Positions 27,606 to 36,264 of a stretch of DNA of 64,000 bases are shown here, one piece after another. The DNA lies in the NCBI GenBank assembly GCA_018604165.1, contig CP075895.1:1077501-1141500 (forward strand). The letters are read 5' to 3'. The stretch's first letter is position 1. Every line of letters begins with the position of its first letter. The notes below the pieces were generated by a model. The model searched no databases and had not been told where the DNA came from. It worked only from the letters and a program-made list of their open reading frames with translations. The position numbers and the translations under genes were made by a program. Source of the stretch: Chitinophagaceae bacterium LGM1. Its GTDB lineage: Bacteria; Bacteroidota; Bacteroidia; Chitinophagales; Chitinophagaceae.

Positions 27606-29381
27606 ATGATAACACGCCTATTCGATTTTGTCGCAAAACGGGTGTCGGAAGAGCCCGAAGCAGTTATGCTGGCCGGTAAAGAAAACGGAGTATATCGTAC
27701 CTACTCTTGCCGCGAATGTTGGGATATGGCTGGCAAGCTTTGCGGCGGGTTGTTATCGCTTAGTATTCGCAATGAAGTATTAGAACCTGAACAACAGGAA
27801 AAAATAGCCCTCATATCGCCCAACCGCCCCGAATGGCTGATAACCGATTTGGCAGTACAGCAAACAGGTGCGGTGCTTACACCATTATACCCAACCATCA
27901 GCGCACACGACCTTGTGTATGTACTGAACGAGGCAGAGGTGCGCATCCTTTTTATTGCCAATGCAGATATGTACGAACGCTTTAAAGATGCATTTGCACA
28001 AGTGCCTACTTTGCAGCACGTATTTTCTTACGATGAAATTTCTGGGGTTACAAACTGGAAAGAACTGATTAATAAAAACCTGCAACCAGATAGCAGCATT
28101 GTCAATCGAATAACAGGCGATACATTAGCTACTATCATATACACGTCGGGTACTACTGGCAACCCCAAAGGCGTAATGCTACGCCACGACAATATTGTGA
28201 GCAATGTGCTGGATTGCGAATGTGAGTTTTGGTTTGCCATCAAAGGCGACAGGGCGTTGAGCTTTCTGCCACTCAACCATATTTTTGAAAAGATGGTGAG
28301 CTATATATACCTCAATGCAGGAGTATCTATTTACTATGCAGAGAGTATGGATACCATCGGCGACAACCTGAAAGAAGTAAAGCCCATCGTATTTACCACC
28401 GTGCCACGACTGCTGGAAAAAGTGTATGAAAAAATATTGGCAAAGGGTATGGAGTTGAAAGGCATTAAACGCGCGCTTTTCTTCTGGGCATTAAACCTCG
28501 GCTTTAAATACGATAATGTAAATCAGGGCAGCGTTGGGTATCGTATGCAGCTATGGCTTGCCAACAAGTTGATATTCAAAAAATGGCGAGAGGCATTGGG
28601 CGGCAATGTAAAAGCTATTGTAACAGGTGCTGCCGCCTGTCAGCAACGTTTGATACGCGTTTTTTCTTCCGCAAATATCACCATTATGGAAGGTTACGGG
28701 CTTACGGAAACATCGCCCGTAATATCGGTAAATAAATACCGTAGCGAAGACCGCCGTGTGGGTACTATTGGCCCTGTAATACAAAACGTAGCAGTGAAGT
28801 TGGCAGAAGATGGCGAAATAAGCTGTAAGGGCAGAAACGTGATGATGGGCTACTATAAAAACCCGCAACTGACGGCTGAGGTGCTGGATAAAGATGGATG
28901 GTTTAAAACAGGTGATATAGGCGAGTGGGTAGAGGGGCGTTTTCTGAAAATTACAGACCGCAAGAAAGAGATATTCAAAACTGCAGGTGGTAAATATGTA
29001 GCACCACAAGTGGTGGAAAATAAAATGAAAGAAAGTACTTTCATAGAGCAGATAATGGTGGTAGGCAGCGGACGAAAATTTGTAAGCGCGTTGATAGTGC
29101 CTGCATTTGTACACCTACGCAAATACCTCAAAAACCGCGACATCAACGCGCCTGATAGTAATGATGCCTTAATACAAATGCCCGAAGTAAAAGAACTGAT
29201 ACAAAAGCAGGTAGATAAATTCAACCCGCTTTTCAGCCATCCGGAGCAGATAAAGAAATTTGCCCTGCTACCCAACGAGTGGACAATAGACGGCGGCGAA
29301 ATGACACCCACCATCAAACTGAAACGCAAAGTAATAGAGCAGAAATACGCAGGTGTGATTGAGGGGATTTATGGAGAGTAA
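27606..29381 (+). CDS. Long-chain acyl-CoA synthetase (AMP-binding enzyme)
   Basis: A 591-residue enzyme of the acyl-adenylate superfamily that activates fatty acids with ATP and CoA. The P-loop-like motif YTSGTTGNPKGVML occupies 179-192. The A5 motif is EGYGLTETSPV and the hinge motif is FKTGDIGEWVEGRFLKITDRKKE. The pattern ALSFLPLNHIFEKMV and the C-terminal GGEMTPTIKLKRKVI are typical of bacterial long-chain enzymes of the FadD15/ACSL type. It is a single gene. The start is 28 bases after an AAATTTAGG-like leader. Confidence 0.92.
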   Translation: MITRLFDFVAKRVSEEPEAVMLAGKENGVYRTYSCRECWDMAGKLCGGLLSLSIRNEVLEPEQQEKIALISPNRPEWLITDLAVQQTGAVLTPLYPTISAHDLVYVLNEAEVRILFIANADMYERFKDAFAQVPTLQHVFSYDEISGVTNWKELINKNLQPDSSIVNRITGDTLATIIYTSGTTGNPKGVMLRHDNIVSNVLDCECEFWFAIKGDRALSFLPLNHIFEKMVSYIYLNAGVSIYYAESMDTIGDNLKEVKPIVFTTVPRLLEKVYEKILAKGMELKGIKRALFFWALNLGFKYDNVNQGSVGYRMQLWLANKLIFKKWREALGGNVKAIVTGAAACQQRLIRVFSSANITIMEGYGLTETSPVISVNKYRSEDRRVGTIGPVIQNVAVKLAEDGEISCKGRNVMMGYYKNPQLTAEVLDKDGWFKTGDIGEWVEGRFLKITDRKKEIFKTAGGKYVAPQVVENKMKESTFIEQIMVVGSGRKFVSALIVPAFVHLRKYLKNRDINAPDSNDALIQMPEVKELIQKQVDKFNPLFSHPEQIKKFALLPNEWTIDGGEMTPTIKLKRKVIEQKYAGVIEGIYGE

Positions 29382-29409
29382 TAGGTAATATATTTAGGAT
29401 GTTATTGTT

Positions 29410-29634
29410 GTGCTGTCAGGAGTTCCCTCCTGACAAAAACACCCTCACGTAAACCTTCACGGCTAAAGCCTCTTTCATTTTTTTATTCATTCCCCAAGCT
29501 AAAGCATGGGGTTCCTGATAATGCTAATAACCCCTGCCTTCAGGCAGGGGGATATATCTGCAAAAAGTGGCTTTAGCCATGATGTGTTTCTTGTTTTCAT
29601 AACACCCCCTTTGCGCCTCAGCGTCTTTTTGGTT
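29410..29634. repeat. Composite palindromic intergenic repeat, left copy
   Basis: The 236 bases after the acyl-CoA synthetase gene hold four palindromes: GTCAGGAGTTCCCTCCTGAC (29415-29434), CCCCAAGCTAAAGCATGGGG (29493-29512), CCCCTGCCTTCAGGCAGGGG (29531-29550) and TGGCTTTAGCCA (29568-29579). They are followed by the block CCCCTTTGCGCCTCAGCGTC (29606-29625). The opening GTGCTGTCAGGA and this closing block both recur on the far side of the next gene. This is the look of a short non-coding repeat family common in Bacteroidota. Confidence 0.7.
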
Positions 29635-30079
29635 GAGAAAATACAGTTTTCACCCTATATTTTTCTGGTAGTAAAGAATAGAAATAAGTTACAAATTCTA
29701 GATTTTGTTTATAATTCTTCCTCCCAATCACTATTGCGCCTGTGCCAGTGATATATATCTTCATTCTTTTGCCCAATGGATAATAAACTATAACCATTGC
29801 CCTAAAATCTTTATACATCCAAGCAGATGTGTCCAATTGCAACGTTTCTATATAATGATTTGTACTATCATATGGATGATAAAAATTATGCTGTATAGCC
29901 TCAAATTCTTTGTCATGCTGTAAGCTTTTCTTGCTAATATTTGTAACATAGCATGCATGAAATAACTTTGCCCTGACTTTTACTTTTTTTACTTGTTGTT
30001 GCTTTGTGCGCTGAAGGTTAGTTACGTGACATCCTGATAAAAAGAACGCTGCGCATAACATAATGATTAATATCTTCAT
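29618..30079 (-). CDS. Small lipoprotein between repeat copies
   Basis: A 153-residue putative lipoprotein: the ATG at 30079 starts a signal peptide with lipobox LSGC (Cys near 16). The mature protein is basic and aromatic (VKKVKVRAKLFHACYV, HNFYHPYDSTNHYIETL, KRMKIYITGTGAIVIG) and has no family I recognise. Its last codons, encoding QPKRR and the stop, lie inside the repeat block CCCCTTTGCGCCTCAG read backwards, so the repeat has provided the 3' end of the reading frame. An upstream extension of the frame in the other repeat copy is not used. Confidence 0.62.
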   Translation of the reverse strand: MKILIIMLCAAFFLSGCHVTNLQRTKQQQVKKVKVRAKLFHACYVTNISKKSLQHDKEFEAIQHNFYHPYDSTNHYIETLQLDTSAWMYKDFRAMVIVYYPLGKRMKIYITGTGAIVIGRKNYKQNLEFVTYFYSLLPEKYRVKTVFSQPKRR

Positions 30080-30099
30080 TGTTAAAATAAAAATTTTTC

Positions 30100-30168
30100 G
30101 TGCTGTCAGGAATTCCATGCTGAGAATAACAAATATGCACCCCTTTGCGCCTCAGCGTCTTTGCGGTT
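30100..30168. repeat. Composite intergenic repeat, right (short) copy
   Basis: This is a compact version of the left repeat: GTGCTGTCAGGA (30100-30111) and CCCCTTTGCGCCTCAGCGTC (30140-30159) are identical to the outer blocks at 29410-29421 and 29606-29625 and in the same order and orientation, but only 69 bases apart end to end. The two copies bracket the lipoprotein gene and the upstream part of its leader. Confidence 0.7.
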
Positions 30169-30177
30169 AAATAAACA

Positions 30178-31245
30178 TTACATATTCACCACCCATACCG
30201 TCTTTTCACCTTTCTCCACCATCCTGCCAATAGGTTCTGTAAAAGCAGCTAAGCCATTTGCATTTAGCAATGCAATTACTTCGTCCACACTATCGGGAGC
30301 TATACTTATCAGCAGTCCGCCATTCGTTTGCGGGTCGGGGAGTATGTTAAAAGCCTGCATCACATCCACACCTGCCTCAAAGCCTACTTGCTGGCTATAG
30401 CTGTTCCAATTGCGGTAGGTAGCATCGGGTACTATGCGTTGTGCAAGATATTCTTTAGCACCGTCAAGTATGGGTAGTTTGTTGTAATACACCTCAGCAC
30501 CCAGCCCGCTGCCGTCAGCCATTTCTATCAGGTGTCCCAACAAGCCAAAACCTGTTACATCCGTCATAGCGTGTACACCCTTTATTTTGCCCAAAGCCTT
30601 GCCAACGGTATTCAGTTGGCTCATCTGTTCTATCATCACAGGTAATAAATCAGCATTCAGCACACCCCGTTTTTGTGCGGTAGATAATATGCCCACACCC
30701 AATGGCTTGGTGAGAAACAACACATCGCCTGCTTGTGCAGTATTATTGCGTTTCAGGTTTTCTATCGGCACTATGCCCGTTACTGCCAACCCGAATATCG
30801 GCTCTGTACTATCTATACTATGCCCACCAGCTAAGGGTATGCCTGCCGCATCGCAAGTAGCCCTGCCGCCAGCTATCACACGTTGTGCTACTTCTGTTGG
30901 CAGCTTCTCTACCGGCCAGCCAAGTATGGCAATCGCTACCAACGGCTTGCCGCCCATGGCATACACATCACTAATGGCATTGGCAGCAGCTATCCGTCCG
31001 AAGTCGTATGCATCATCTACAATAGGCATAAAAAAGTCGGTAGTAGAAATCAGTGCAGTGCCATTGCCCAAATCATACACGGCAGCATCGTCTTTGCTCT
31101 CATTGCCTACCAATAGTTGTGCATTGCTGATAGGAGCAGCATGTCCTTTCAGTATCTCTTCCAGCACGGCAGGTGCTATTTTGCATCCGCAACCCGCGCC
31201 GTGGCTGTATTGTGTCAGTAATATATCAGTCGTTGTATGGCTCAT
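30178..31245 (-). CDS. selD: Selenide, water dikinase (selenophosphate synthetase)
   Basis: A 355-residue enzyme that makes selenophosphate from selenide and ATP. The catalytic segment HGAGCGCKI gives Cys19 and Lys22 (Cys17 and Lys20 in E. coli). Cys, not selenocysteine, occupies the reactive position. Further motifs are [17 protein letters not shown] and [14 protein letters not shown]. It overlaps the downstream end of selU by 20 bases, in the same operon, so selenophosphate here is used at least for tRNA 2-selenouridine. No selA or selB is visible in the window. Confidence 0.95.
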   Translation of the reverse strand: MSHTTTDILLTQYSHGAGCGCKIAPAVLEEILKGHAAPISNAQLLVGNESKDDAAVYDLGNGTALISTTDFFMPIVDDAYDFGRIAAANAISDVYAMGGKPLVAIAILGWPVEKLPTEVAQRVIAGGRATCDAAGIPLAGGHSIDSTEPIFGLAVTGIVPIENLKRNNTAQAGDVLFLTKPLGVGILSTAQKRGVLNADLLPVMIEQMSQLNTVGKALGKIKGVHAMTDVTGFGLLGHLIEMADGSGLGAEVYYNKLPILDGAKEYLAQRIVPDATYRNWNSYSQQVGFEAGVDVMQAFNILPDPQTNGGLLISIAPDSVDEVIALLNANGLAAFTEPIGRMVEKGEKTVWVVNM

Positions 31246-32299
31246 GTTGTCTTATCATATTCGCTATGAGTATAGCGTTGTTGGCAGCGTTGGTATTGCT
31301 GCAGGTTATTTTATGTATCTGTTCGGGGTGGCGTTCTTGCAGTGCTTTGTTATATTGCTTGTCGTAGTATTTCAGCAATATGGCAAAGCTTTCTGTATAG
31401 TTATCTTCCAACAGATGGTTGATAGCTGTTTTCGTTTCCAACGGCCCTAATCTTTTCTGTATCCGCATGATGGCATTGACAAGCATTTCTTTATTCTTTT
31501 TACCATAGCCATCTACTATATGTTGCAACCTTTCTTCAAAAGGCACTTCCAGAAAATAGACCTGCGCTTGCCGCATTTGTTTCCATAGCGTGTGTGGTAT
31601 GTTTACATGGCCTACGCGCTGGCTTTCATCTTCCAGCCATATCATTTTGCCCTCGTATTGCATCAAGGCCAAAGCCAGCTTGTTTTCAAACATCTCTTGT
31701 GTGGGCTGCTCTACACCCTCTATAGCCCCGAAAGCCGAACCCCGATGCCCTGCAATGGCTTCAAGGTCTATGATGTGTTTGCCTGTTTTATGCAATACTT
31801 CCGTTTTGCCGGAGCCTGTATATCCGCCAATGATGTTGAAAGTATAAGGCATTGCAAACTGTGCCAACACTTTATTACGAAACGCTTTATATCCGCCCGC
31901 TAAGGTGTACACACGAAATCCATACAAATCCAGCAGCCAGGCTACGCCCGCGCTGCGCATACCACCACGCCAGCAATGTACAAGTACCGTTTTGTCTTCT
32001 TTGCCATGCAGCCAAGCTTCTGCCTGCTCCACCATTGCACGCATTTTCGTGCCATAATAGTCAAGCCCTATTTTGATGGCTTCTTCCCTGCTTTGTTGTT
32101 TGTAGGTGGTGCCTACTACTTTTCTTTCTTCATCGGTAAACAATGGCAGGCTGTACGCGCCGGGTATATGTGCATGGCTATATTCACTTGGGCTACGCAC
32201 ATCTATCACTATATGCTGCTGTGCCAGTTGCAGAAAATCATCTATTGCCAGTTTCTGTATTGCCATTGTACCAAAGGTAGCTATTAGTGGCGGTTTCAT
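31226..32299 (-). CDS. selU: tRNA 2-selenouridine synthase (SelU/MnmH)
   Basis: A 357-residue enzyme that converts 2-thiouridine at the wobble position of certain tRNAs to 2-selenouridine through a geranylated intermediate. A rhodanese domain (about 25-145) carries the active Cys109 in [12 protein letters not shown]-loop domain follows with GGYTGSGKT (158-166). The ATG at 32299 is used; a second candidate lies at codon 12 (MAIQKL) and could be the true start. The gene begins three bases after the stop of the upstream gene and overlaps selD, so the three form one transcript. Confidence 0.94.
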   Translation of the reverse strand: MKPPLIATFGTMAIQKLAIDDFLQLAQQHIVIDVRSPSEYSHAHIPGAYSLPLFTDEERKVVGTTYKQQSREEAIKIGLDYYGTKMRAMVEQAEAWLHGKEDKTVLVHCWRGGMRSAGVAWLLDLYGFRVYTLAGGYKAFRNKVLAQFAMPYTFNIIGGYTGSGKTEVLHKTGKHIIDLEAIAGHRGSAFGAIEGVEQPTQEMFENKLALALMQYEGKMIWLEDESQRVGHVNIPHTLWKQMRQAQVYFLEVPFEERLQHIVDGYGKKNKEMLVNAIMRIQKRLGPLETKTAINHLLEDNYTESFAILLKYYDKQYNKALQERHPEQIHKITCSNTNAANNAILIANMIRQHEPYND

Positions 32300-32302
32300 C
32301 AA

Positions 32303-33862
32303 TCAGCCAACAGACTTCTCTTCTGTCAGTTCCGCTTCCACTTTCTTTTTCACCCAGTCTTTGTAAGCAATGCGGTGCAGTTTGCTGTCTATCCATACAG
32401 GTACGTTAAACATACTGAACACAATCTGCTGTACAGGGTCTGTGGCAGTAATGGCAAGGCTGTCTTGCAGTTCTTTAAAGTTTGCCTGCAAATCTCTGAA
32501 ACTTTTGGTATGGTATGTTTTGTGTAATGCTTGCAGGATGGCTTTCTCAAAAGGCAATGGTTTTTCCTGACGGTAGAAGTATGAATAAGTGCTTTTGTAT
32601 TGCAGGTCGAACATATAATCGTCTTTCTGCTCAAAGCATATCAGCAATAAAAACAAATGGGCGAATGAATAATGTTCGGGGCGTGTATCGTCATTAAATA
32701 ACAGTGTAGCGTTCTTTACATAAAAGAATGCATTTTCATAATCCTGCAACACAAAACAACTGATGCCCAACGATAGTCGTAGTGTTCGCTGCAGGTCTGT
32801 ATTGATGTATTGTTCCCAACCTGCTATGTGGTCTTTCATCACCTTTGTAAGTACACCTACCTTCTCATAGTCTGCCAGTTTATTGTACACCCTGTTCAGT
32901 GCCAGGTGGCGGATGGTTTCAAAATAGGCTTTGTGTGTCGCGCCCCGTATCAGTTTATTGGCGCTATGCTGCATCACGTCTATAATGTGCTGATAATCTT
33001 TGGCAAGGATGGCTGTGTAGTAAAAAATATACAGCACTTCCGTATAGTTCTCGCAATCGTAGGCTACAAAATGTTCATTGTGCTGCCATGCGTGTATGTT
33101 GGTGTATGCATATTGATACGCATCGGGTTTGTTTTGCAGGTATAGCAATGTTGCCATGCTCATGCGGTAGTAGTGTTTATACCAGAAAGACGTTGCGTTT
33201 CCCCCTTCCTGCTGCAGTAAGGGATGTTGTAATATGCTGGCTATGGCATTTTTATCTTCTTTCGTCTGGCGAAAGTGTGTTTTCCTTCTCAGCAACAATG
33301 TATGGAAGTGTATATCCTGCAGTTGCAGCAGTTGTGTGTATTCTTCTACGCTGATGCTGTCGGCCTCGTAATCGGCCATCAGTTCTTTTTGCGATGCTTT
33401 GGGATTGCTGTACAGTTGCATCCGCCTGTATTCTTCTTTCAGTAATTGTATTAGCGGGTGCAGTTCGTATTTGTTCGCTTCTTTAATGGCATGTTCCCAT
33501 ATTTTCAGTGCTGCTTTGTACAAGCCCTTATCCCTGAATATGCGCACCAATGATAGCTGCTGAAAAATACGTGCGTTGGTGTCTTCATGGTTGCACAGGT
33601 ACAGCATAGAGTCGCATAGCTGCTCGTACAGATAATTTTTGGTGTATGATATATTCTTTGTGTTGAGCGCGGGCGATAGTTGTTTCAGCAGTTTCGCTTC
33701 GTCATAGCTTGTCTGTTTGTTGATGATGTCAAACATCTTTACGTACAAGGGTTCATTACCTGCTTCCGCATAGCCTTTTGCATAGTCGCGCCTGAAGAAT
33801 AGTTTCTCCTGTGCCGTCATGCTATGCACCAGTATCCATATATTGTTCGATGGTGTAGCCAC
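32303..33862 (-). CDS. Helical-repeat (TPR-like) conserved hypothetical protein
   Basis: A 519-residue cytoplasmic protein, helical throughout, with TPR-like pairs (LYKAALKIWEHAIKEA, LQDYENAFFYVKNATLLF). The N-terminus (NIWILVHSMTAQEKLFFRRDYAKG) resembles a Bacteroidota family whose members begin with a short segment of type xHSLSxxEKxxF. That makes the GTG at 33862 a plausible start, with AAGAGG about ten bases upstream; the alternative ATG at 33820 would cut this segment. Function unknown. It is first in the operon with selU and selD, an association that may be incidental. Confidence 0.75.
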   Translation of the reverse strand: MATPSNNIWILVHSMTAQEKLFFRRDYAKGYAEAGNEPLYVKMFDIINKQTSYDEAKLLKQLSPALNTKNISYTKNYLYEQLCDSMLYLCNHEDTNARIFQQLSLVRIFRDKGLYKAALKIWEHAIKEANKYELHPLIQLLKEEYRRMQLYSNPKASQKELMADYEADSISVEEYTQLLQLQDIHFHTLLLRRKTHFRQTKEDKNAIASILQHPLLQQEGGNATSFWYKHYYRMSMATLLYLQNKPDAYQYAYTNIHAWQHNEHFVAYDCENYTEVLYIFYYTAILAKDYQHIIDVMQHSANKLIRGATHKAYFETIRHLALNRVYNKLADYEKVGVLTKVMKDHIAGWEQYINTDLQRTLRLSLGISCFVLQDYENAFFYVKNATLLFNDDTRPEHYSFAHLFLLLICFEQKDDYMFDLQYKSTYSYFYRQEKPLPFEKAILQALHKTYHTKSFRDLQANFKELQDSLAITATDPVQQIVFSMFNVPVWIDSKLHRIAYKDWVKKKVEAELTEEKSVG

Positions 33863-34091
33863 TTTTTATTATCCTCTTTTGTCGGGTATATGCCCAAAAC
33901 AGCCTCGTTCGTTGGTCTGTCGCAAAGCCCTTGTAGTCAAGGCTTTAATGCTTGTTTGTTTGATTGGATTCTCTTTAAATACTCCCAAAAGTTACGCTTT
34001 TTTTAAACAGTGTGCAAGCACGGGGCATCTACTTTTACATCGTCAATCGCGATAACGACAATTATTCTACAATCTTTAAAAACGAACGTGT

Positions 34092-34592
34092 ATGAAAAAA
34101 CTACTATTCAGCCTCTGCCTAATGATGATGGGTGTGTCTTTGTACGCACAATCATTGTCGCGGCAGGTATTGGCTTCTTCAGGCTGGCATTCGTCCAATA
34201 GTGCGGGTTCCCTCAGCAGCACGGTAGGCGAGCTTGTTATCAACACGGGTACATCAGGCAGCTTCCTGCTCACGCAAGGCTTTCAGCAACCCGATGCCAA
34301 CCTGGTAACAGGTTCTGTAAAAGGGCAGCAAATAAGGGTAGATTATGAGTTGTACCCCAACCCCGCGCGCGATGTGATTACATTATCGCTCAACGCAACA
34401 GAAAACATCAGCATCAACCTGTATGTGTACGATGCGGCAGGTAAGCTGATGCAACAACCTGCCACATTGCAGGGTGCGGGCAACTACAAACACAACCTCA
34501 ACATCACAGCGTACAGTGCGGGCAATTACTATGTAAAAATAGTAAACACCACAGGCAGCGATGTTAAAACAATCCCATTCACTAAATATTAA
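34092..34592 (+). CDS. Short T9SS-sorted surface protein
   Basis: A 166-residue exported protein. A signal peptide (ending VSLYAQ) is followed by a 50-residue segment seen in many Bacteroidota surface proteins (LASSGWHSSNSAGSLSSTVGE, then LLTQGFQQP) and by a type A sorting domain (YELYPNPARDVITLSL, VYDAAGKLMQQ, SAGNYYVKIVN). There is little between the signals, so it may be a surface anchor or partner rather than an enzyme. The next gene follows after 36 bases and probably shares its transcript. Confidence 0.83.
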   Translation: MKKLLFSLCLMMMGVSLYAQSLSRQVLASSGWHSSNSAGSLSSTVGELVINTGTSGSFLLTQGFQQPDANLVTGSVKGQQIRVDYELYPNPARDVITLSLNATENISINLYVYDAAGKLMQQPATLQGAGNYKHNLNITAYSAGNYYVKIVNTTGSDVKTIPFTKY

Positions 34593-34628
34593 AAATCATC
34601 TAAATCATCTTTTTTAAAAAATATTGTT

Positions 34629-35594
34629 ATGAAAAACGTATTCAAATCAACATTACTGGCAGCCGTGTATATATTCTTTGCAGTAGCTGCATTTGCACAA
34701 GGCCCGCAGGGTTTTAATTATCAGGCAGTGATGCGCAATGCTTCGGGTGCACTACTGGCAAATACCAATGTGGGCATGAGGCTCAGCATCATTAACGGTA
34801 CAGCAGCCAGCAGTACGGTGTTGTATTCAGAAACAAGAACGGCTACTACGACTGCGCAAGGTTTGCTGAATATTCAGATAGGCGATGGCACTGCTACAGC
34901 CACAACAGGCAACTTGTCAACCGTCAACTGGTTGGACAGTAACAAATTTCTGAAAGTGGAGATAGACCCCGCTGGTGGTTCAAGCTATGCCGACTTTGGT
35001 ACTACACAATTGCTGAATGTGCCTTACGCATTACAGTCAAAGCAGGCATCAACTATCATGACGTATGGTTCCGGTACTTCCAATGCAGATAAGATGGTTG
35101 TGCAACACTCTCCTGCATACCCTACATGGGGGTTACAGTATAGTGATGCTACAGATGATTTCAATTTCATAAGGTCGGGTAGTACAGTTATGCAGGTAGC
35201 ATTAGGAAACTCAACAGTAAGCATTGGCCCTGTTACCTCTACTACAGCTGCCAAGCTGAATGTTGCAAGCAGTTCTACATCCATACCGGCAATAAGCATA
35301 GATGGTAGCGTGCGCGCAGCAGGTACCAATAAGTTTGCATTTATTCATACCAAAACCTCAACAAACGCTTACGGATCAAACGGCACAACAATAGATAACC
35401 CTCTCATCAACAACGATCCCAATGTTATTATTGTAGTTACACACAATCTGAGTGCTACATCCGGCTCTACATACCTCAATACGCCTGTTGGTGTGTATTA
35501 TGATGGTGCTGCAGGCAGGTGGATAATATTTACTGAAAACACGACAGCCATTACCAATGGTATAGCATTTAATGTAATCGCTATTAAATATTAA
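34629..35594 (+). CDS. Exported tail-fibre-like surface protein
   Basis: A 321-residue exported protein. After the signal peptide (ending VAAFAQ) comes GPQGFNYQAVMRNASGALLANTNVGMR in outline, a module shared by many Bacteroidota surface proteins with phage-tail-like or collagen-like stalks. The middle contains Thr/Ala-rich repeats (TRTATTTAQGLLNIQIGDGTATATTGNL in outline). The C-terminal third may be a beta-rich head. There is no T9SS domain; the partner upstream has one. Probably structural or adhesive. Confidence 0.72.
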   Translation: MKNVFKSTLLAAVYIFFAVAAFAQGPQGFNYQAVMRNASGALLANTNVGMRLSIINGTAASSTVLYSETRTATTTAQGLLNIQIGDGTATATTGNLSTVNWLDSNKFLKVEIDPAGGSSYADFGTTQLLNVPYALQSKQASTIMTYGSGTSNADKMVVQHSPAYPTWGLQYSDATDDFNFIRSGSTVMQVALGNSTVSIGPVTSTTAAKLNVASSSTSIPAISIDGSVRAAGTNKFAFIHTKTSTNAYGSNGTTIDNPLINNDPNVIIVVTHNLSATSGSTYLNTPVGVYYDGAAGRWIIFTENTTAITNGIAFNVIAIKY

Positions 35595-35610
35595 TTCCGC
35601 ATTTTTTTAA

Positions 35611-35646
35611 GCAACTAAGGCATACCATACGGTATGCCTTAGTTGC
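35611..35646. terminator. Long perfect hairpin between convergent genes
   Basis: A perfect 16-bp stem (GCAACTAAGGCATACC with GGTATGCCTTAGTTGC) has an ATAC loop. It lies between two convergent genes. Neither side has a real T run (plus: TCTTG, minus: TTAAAAAA), so it may stop transcription weakly or protect 3' ends of mRNA. Confidence 0.6.
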
Positions 35647-35667
35647 TCTTGTAGTGTATATTCTGTA

Positions 35668-36120
35668 CTAACTATTCATGGCTCCTATAACACCACCCAT
35701 AATGGCAAATAAAAATATAAGGGCATACAGTGCTATTACTATTATCATTACTACACCCATGTATAAAAACATATTTTTCTTGTAGTTTATCGCCCTGTTG
35801 AATAAGGTGCTGTCATTAGCTCTAAGGGCTGGTTTTATTAATATTGAGTATTTGTATAATGCATAAGTGGGGTAAAAATACAATGCAGCAATTATTAGGT
35901 ATACCAACGTAAAACCAATACCACTAAATACTCCTAATCCGCTTCCACCTAAAGCAGCAGACATAGCAGTGCCAAGAAATAAACCCATAACAATCATAAT
36001 GCCGAGCATTACAAATCCCACAATTGCAAGAAATTTAGTCCACCTTGTCATTTCCAGATAGATGGCTTTTCCTGTTTCATCTATTGTCAATTGGTTGGTA
36101 GTGTCGTTATAATTTTCCAT
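35668..36120 (-). CDS. DUF5362-like membrane protein
   Basis: A 150-residue membrane protein. The N-terminal cytoplasmic stretch (NQLTIDETGKAIYLEMTRW) is followed by four helices (about 30-60, 68-92 and 112-145, the last forming a pair). The arrangement and the motif YPTYALYKYSILIKPAL resemble DUF5362, small membrane proteins of unknown function in Bacteroidota. It is a single gene between a hairpin and proS. Confidence 0.7.
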   Translation of the reverse strand: MENYNDTTNQLTIDETGKAIYLEMTRWTKFLAIVGFVMLGIMIVMGLFLGTAMSAALGGSGLGVFSGIGFTLVYLIIAALYFYPTYALYKYSILIKPALRANDSTLFNRAINYKKNMFLYMGVVMIIVIALYALIFLFAIMGGVIGAMNS

Positions 36121-36160
36121 AGTTATATTTTCTGCAAAATATCATTATTCCCGAAACTAT

Positions 36161-36187
36161 AAAAGCGTACAACAGTACGCTTTTATT
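36161..36187 (-). terminator. Terminator after proS
   Basis: A 10-bp perfect stem (AAAAGCGTAC with GTACGCTTTT, 36161-36170 with 36175-36184) has an AACA loop. It lies 80 bases past the proS stop on its strand and is followed there by a modest T-rich tail (TTTTATAGTTT, partly within the stem). Confidence 0.6.
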
Positions 36188-36264
36188 AAAAAAGTAAAAC
36201 TCAAAAATATCAATTACAAATGTAACCAGGCAATCAGCCTAATCAATTTAATCCCTGTTAAGTC

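Noticed and set aside
30178-31245. Selenocysteine in SelD
   Set aside because: The reactive position is an ordinary Cys codon and the frame has no internal TGA.
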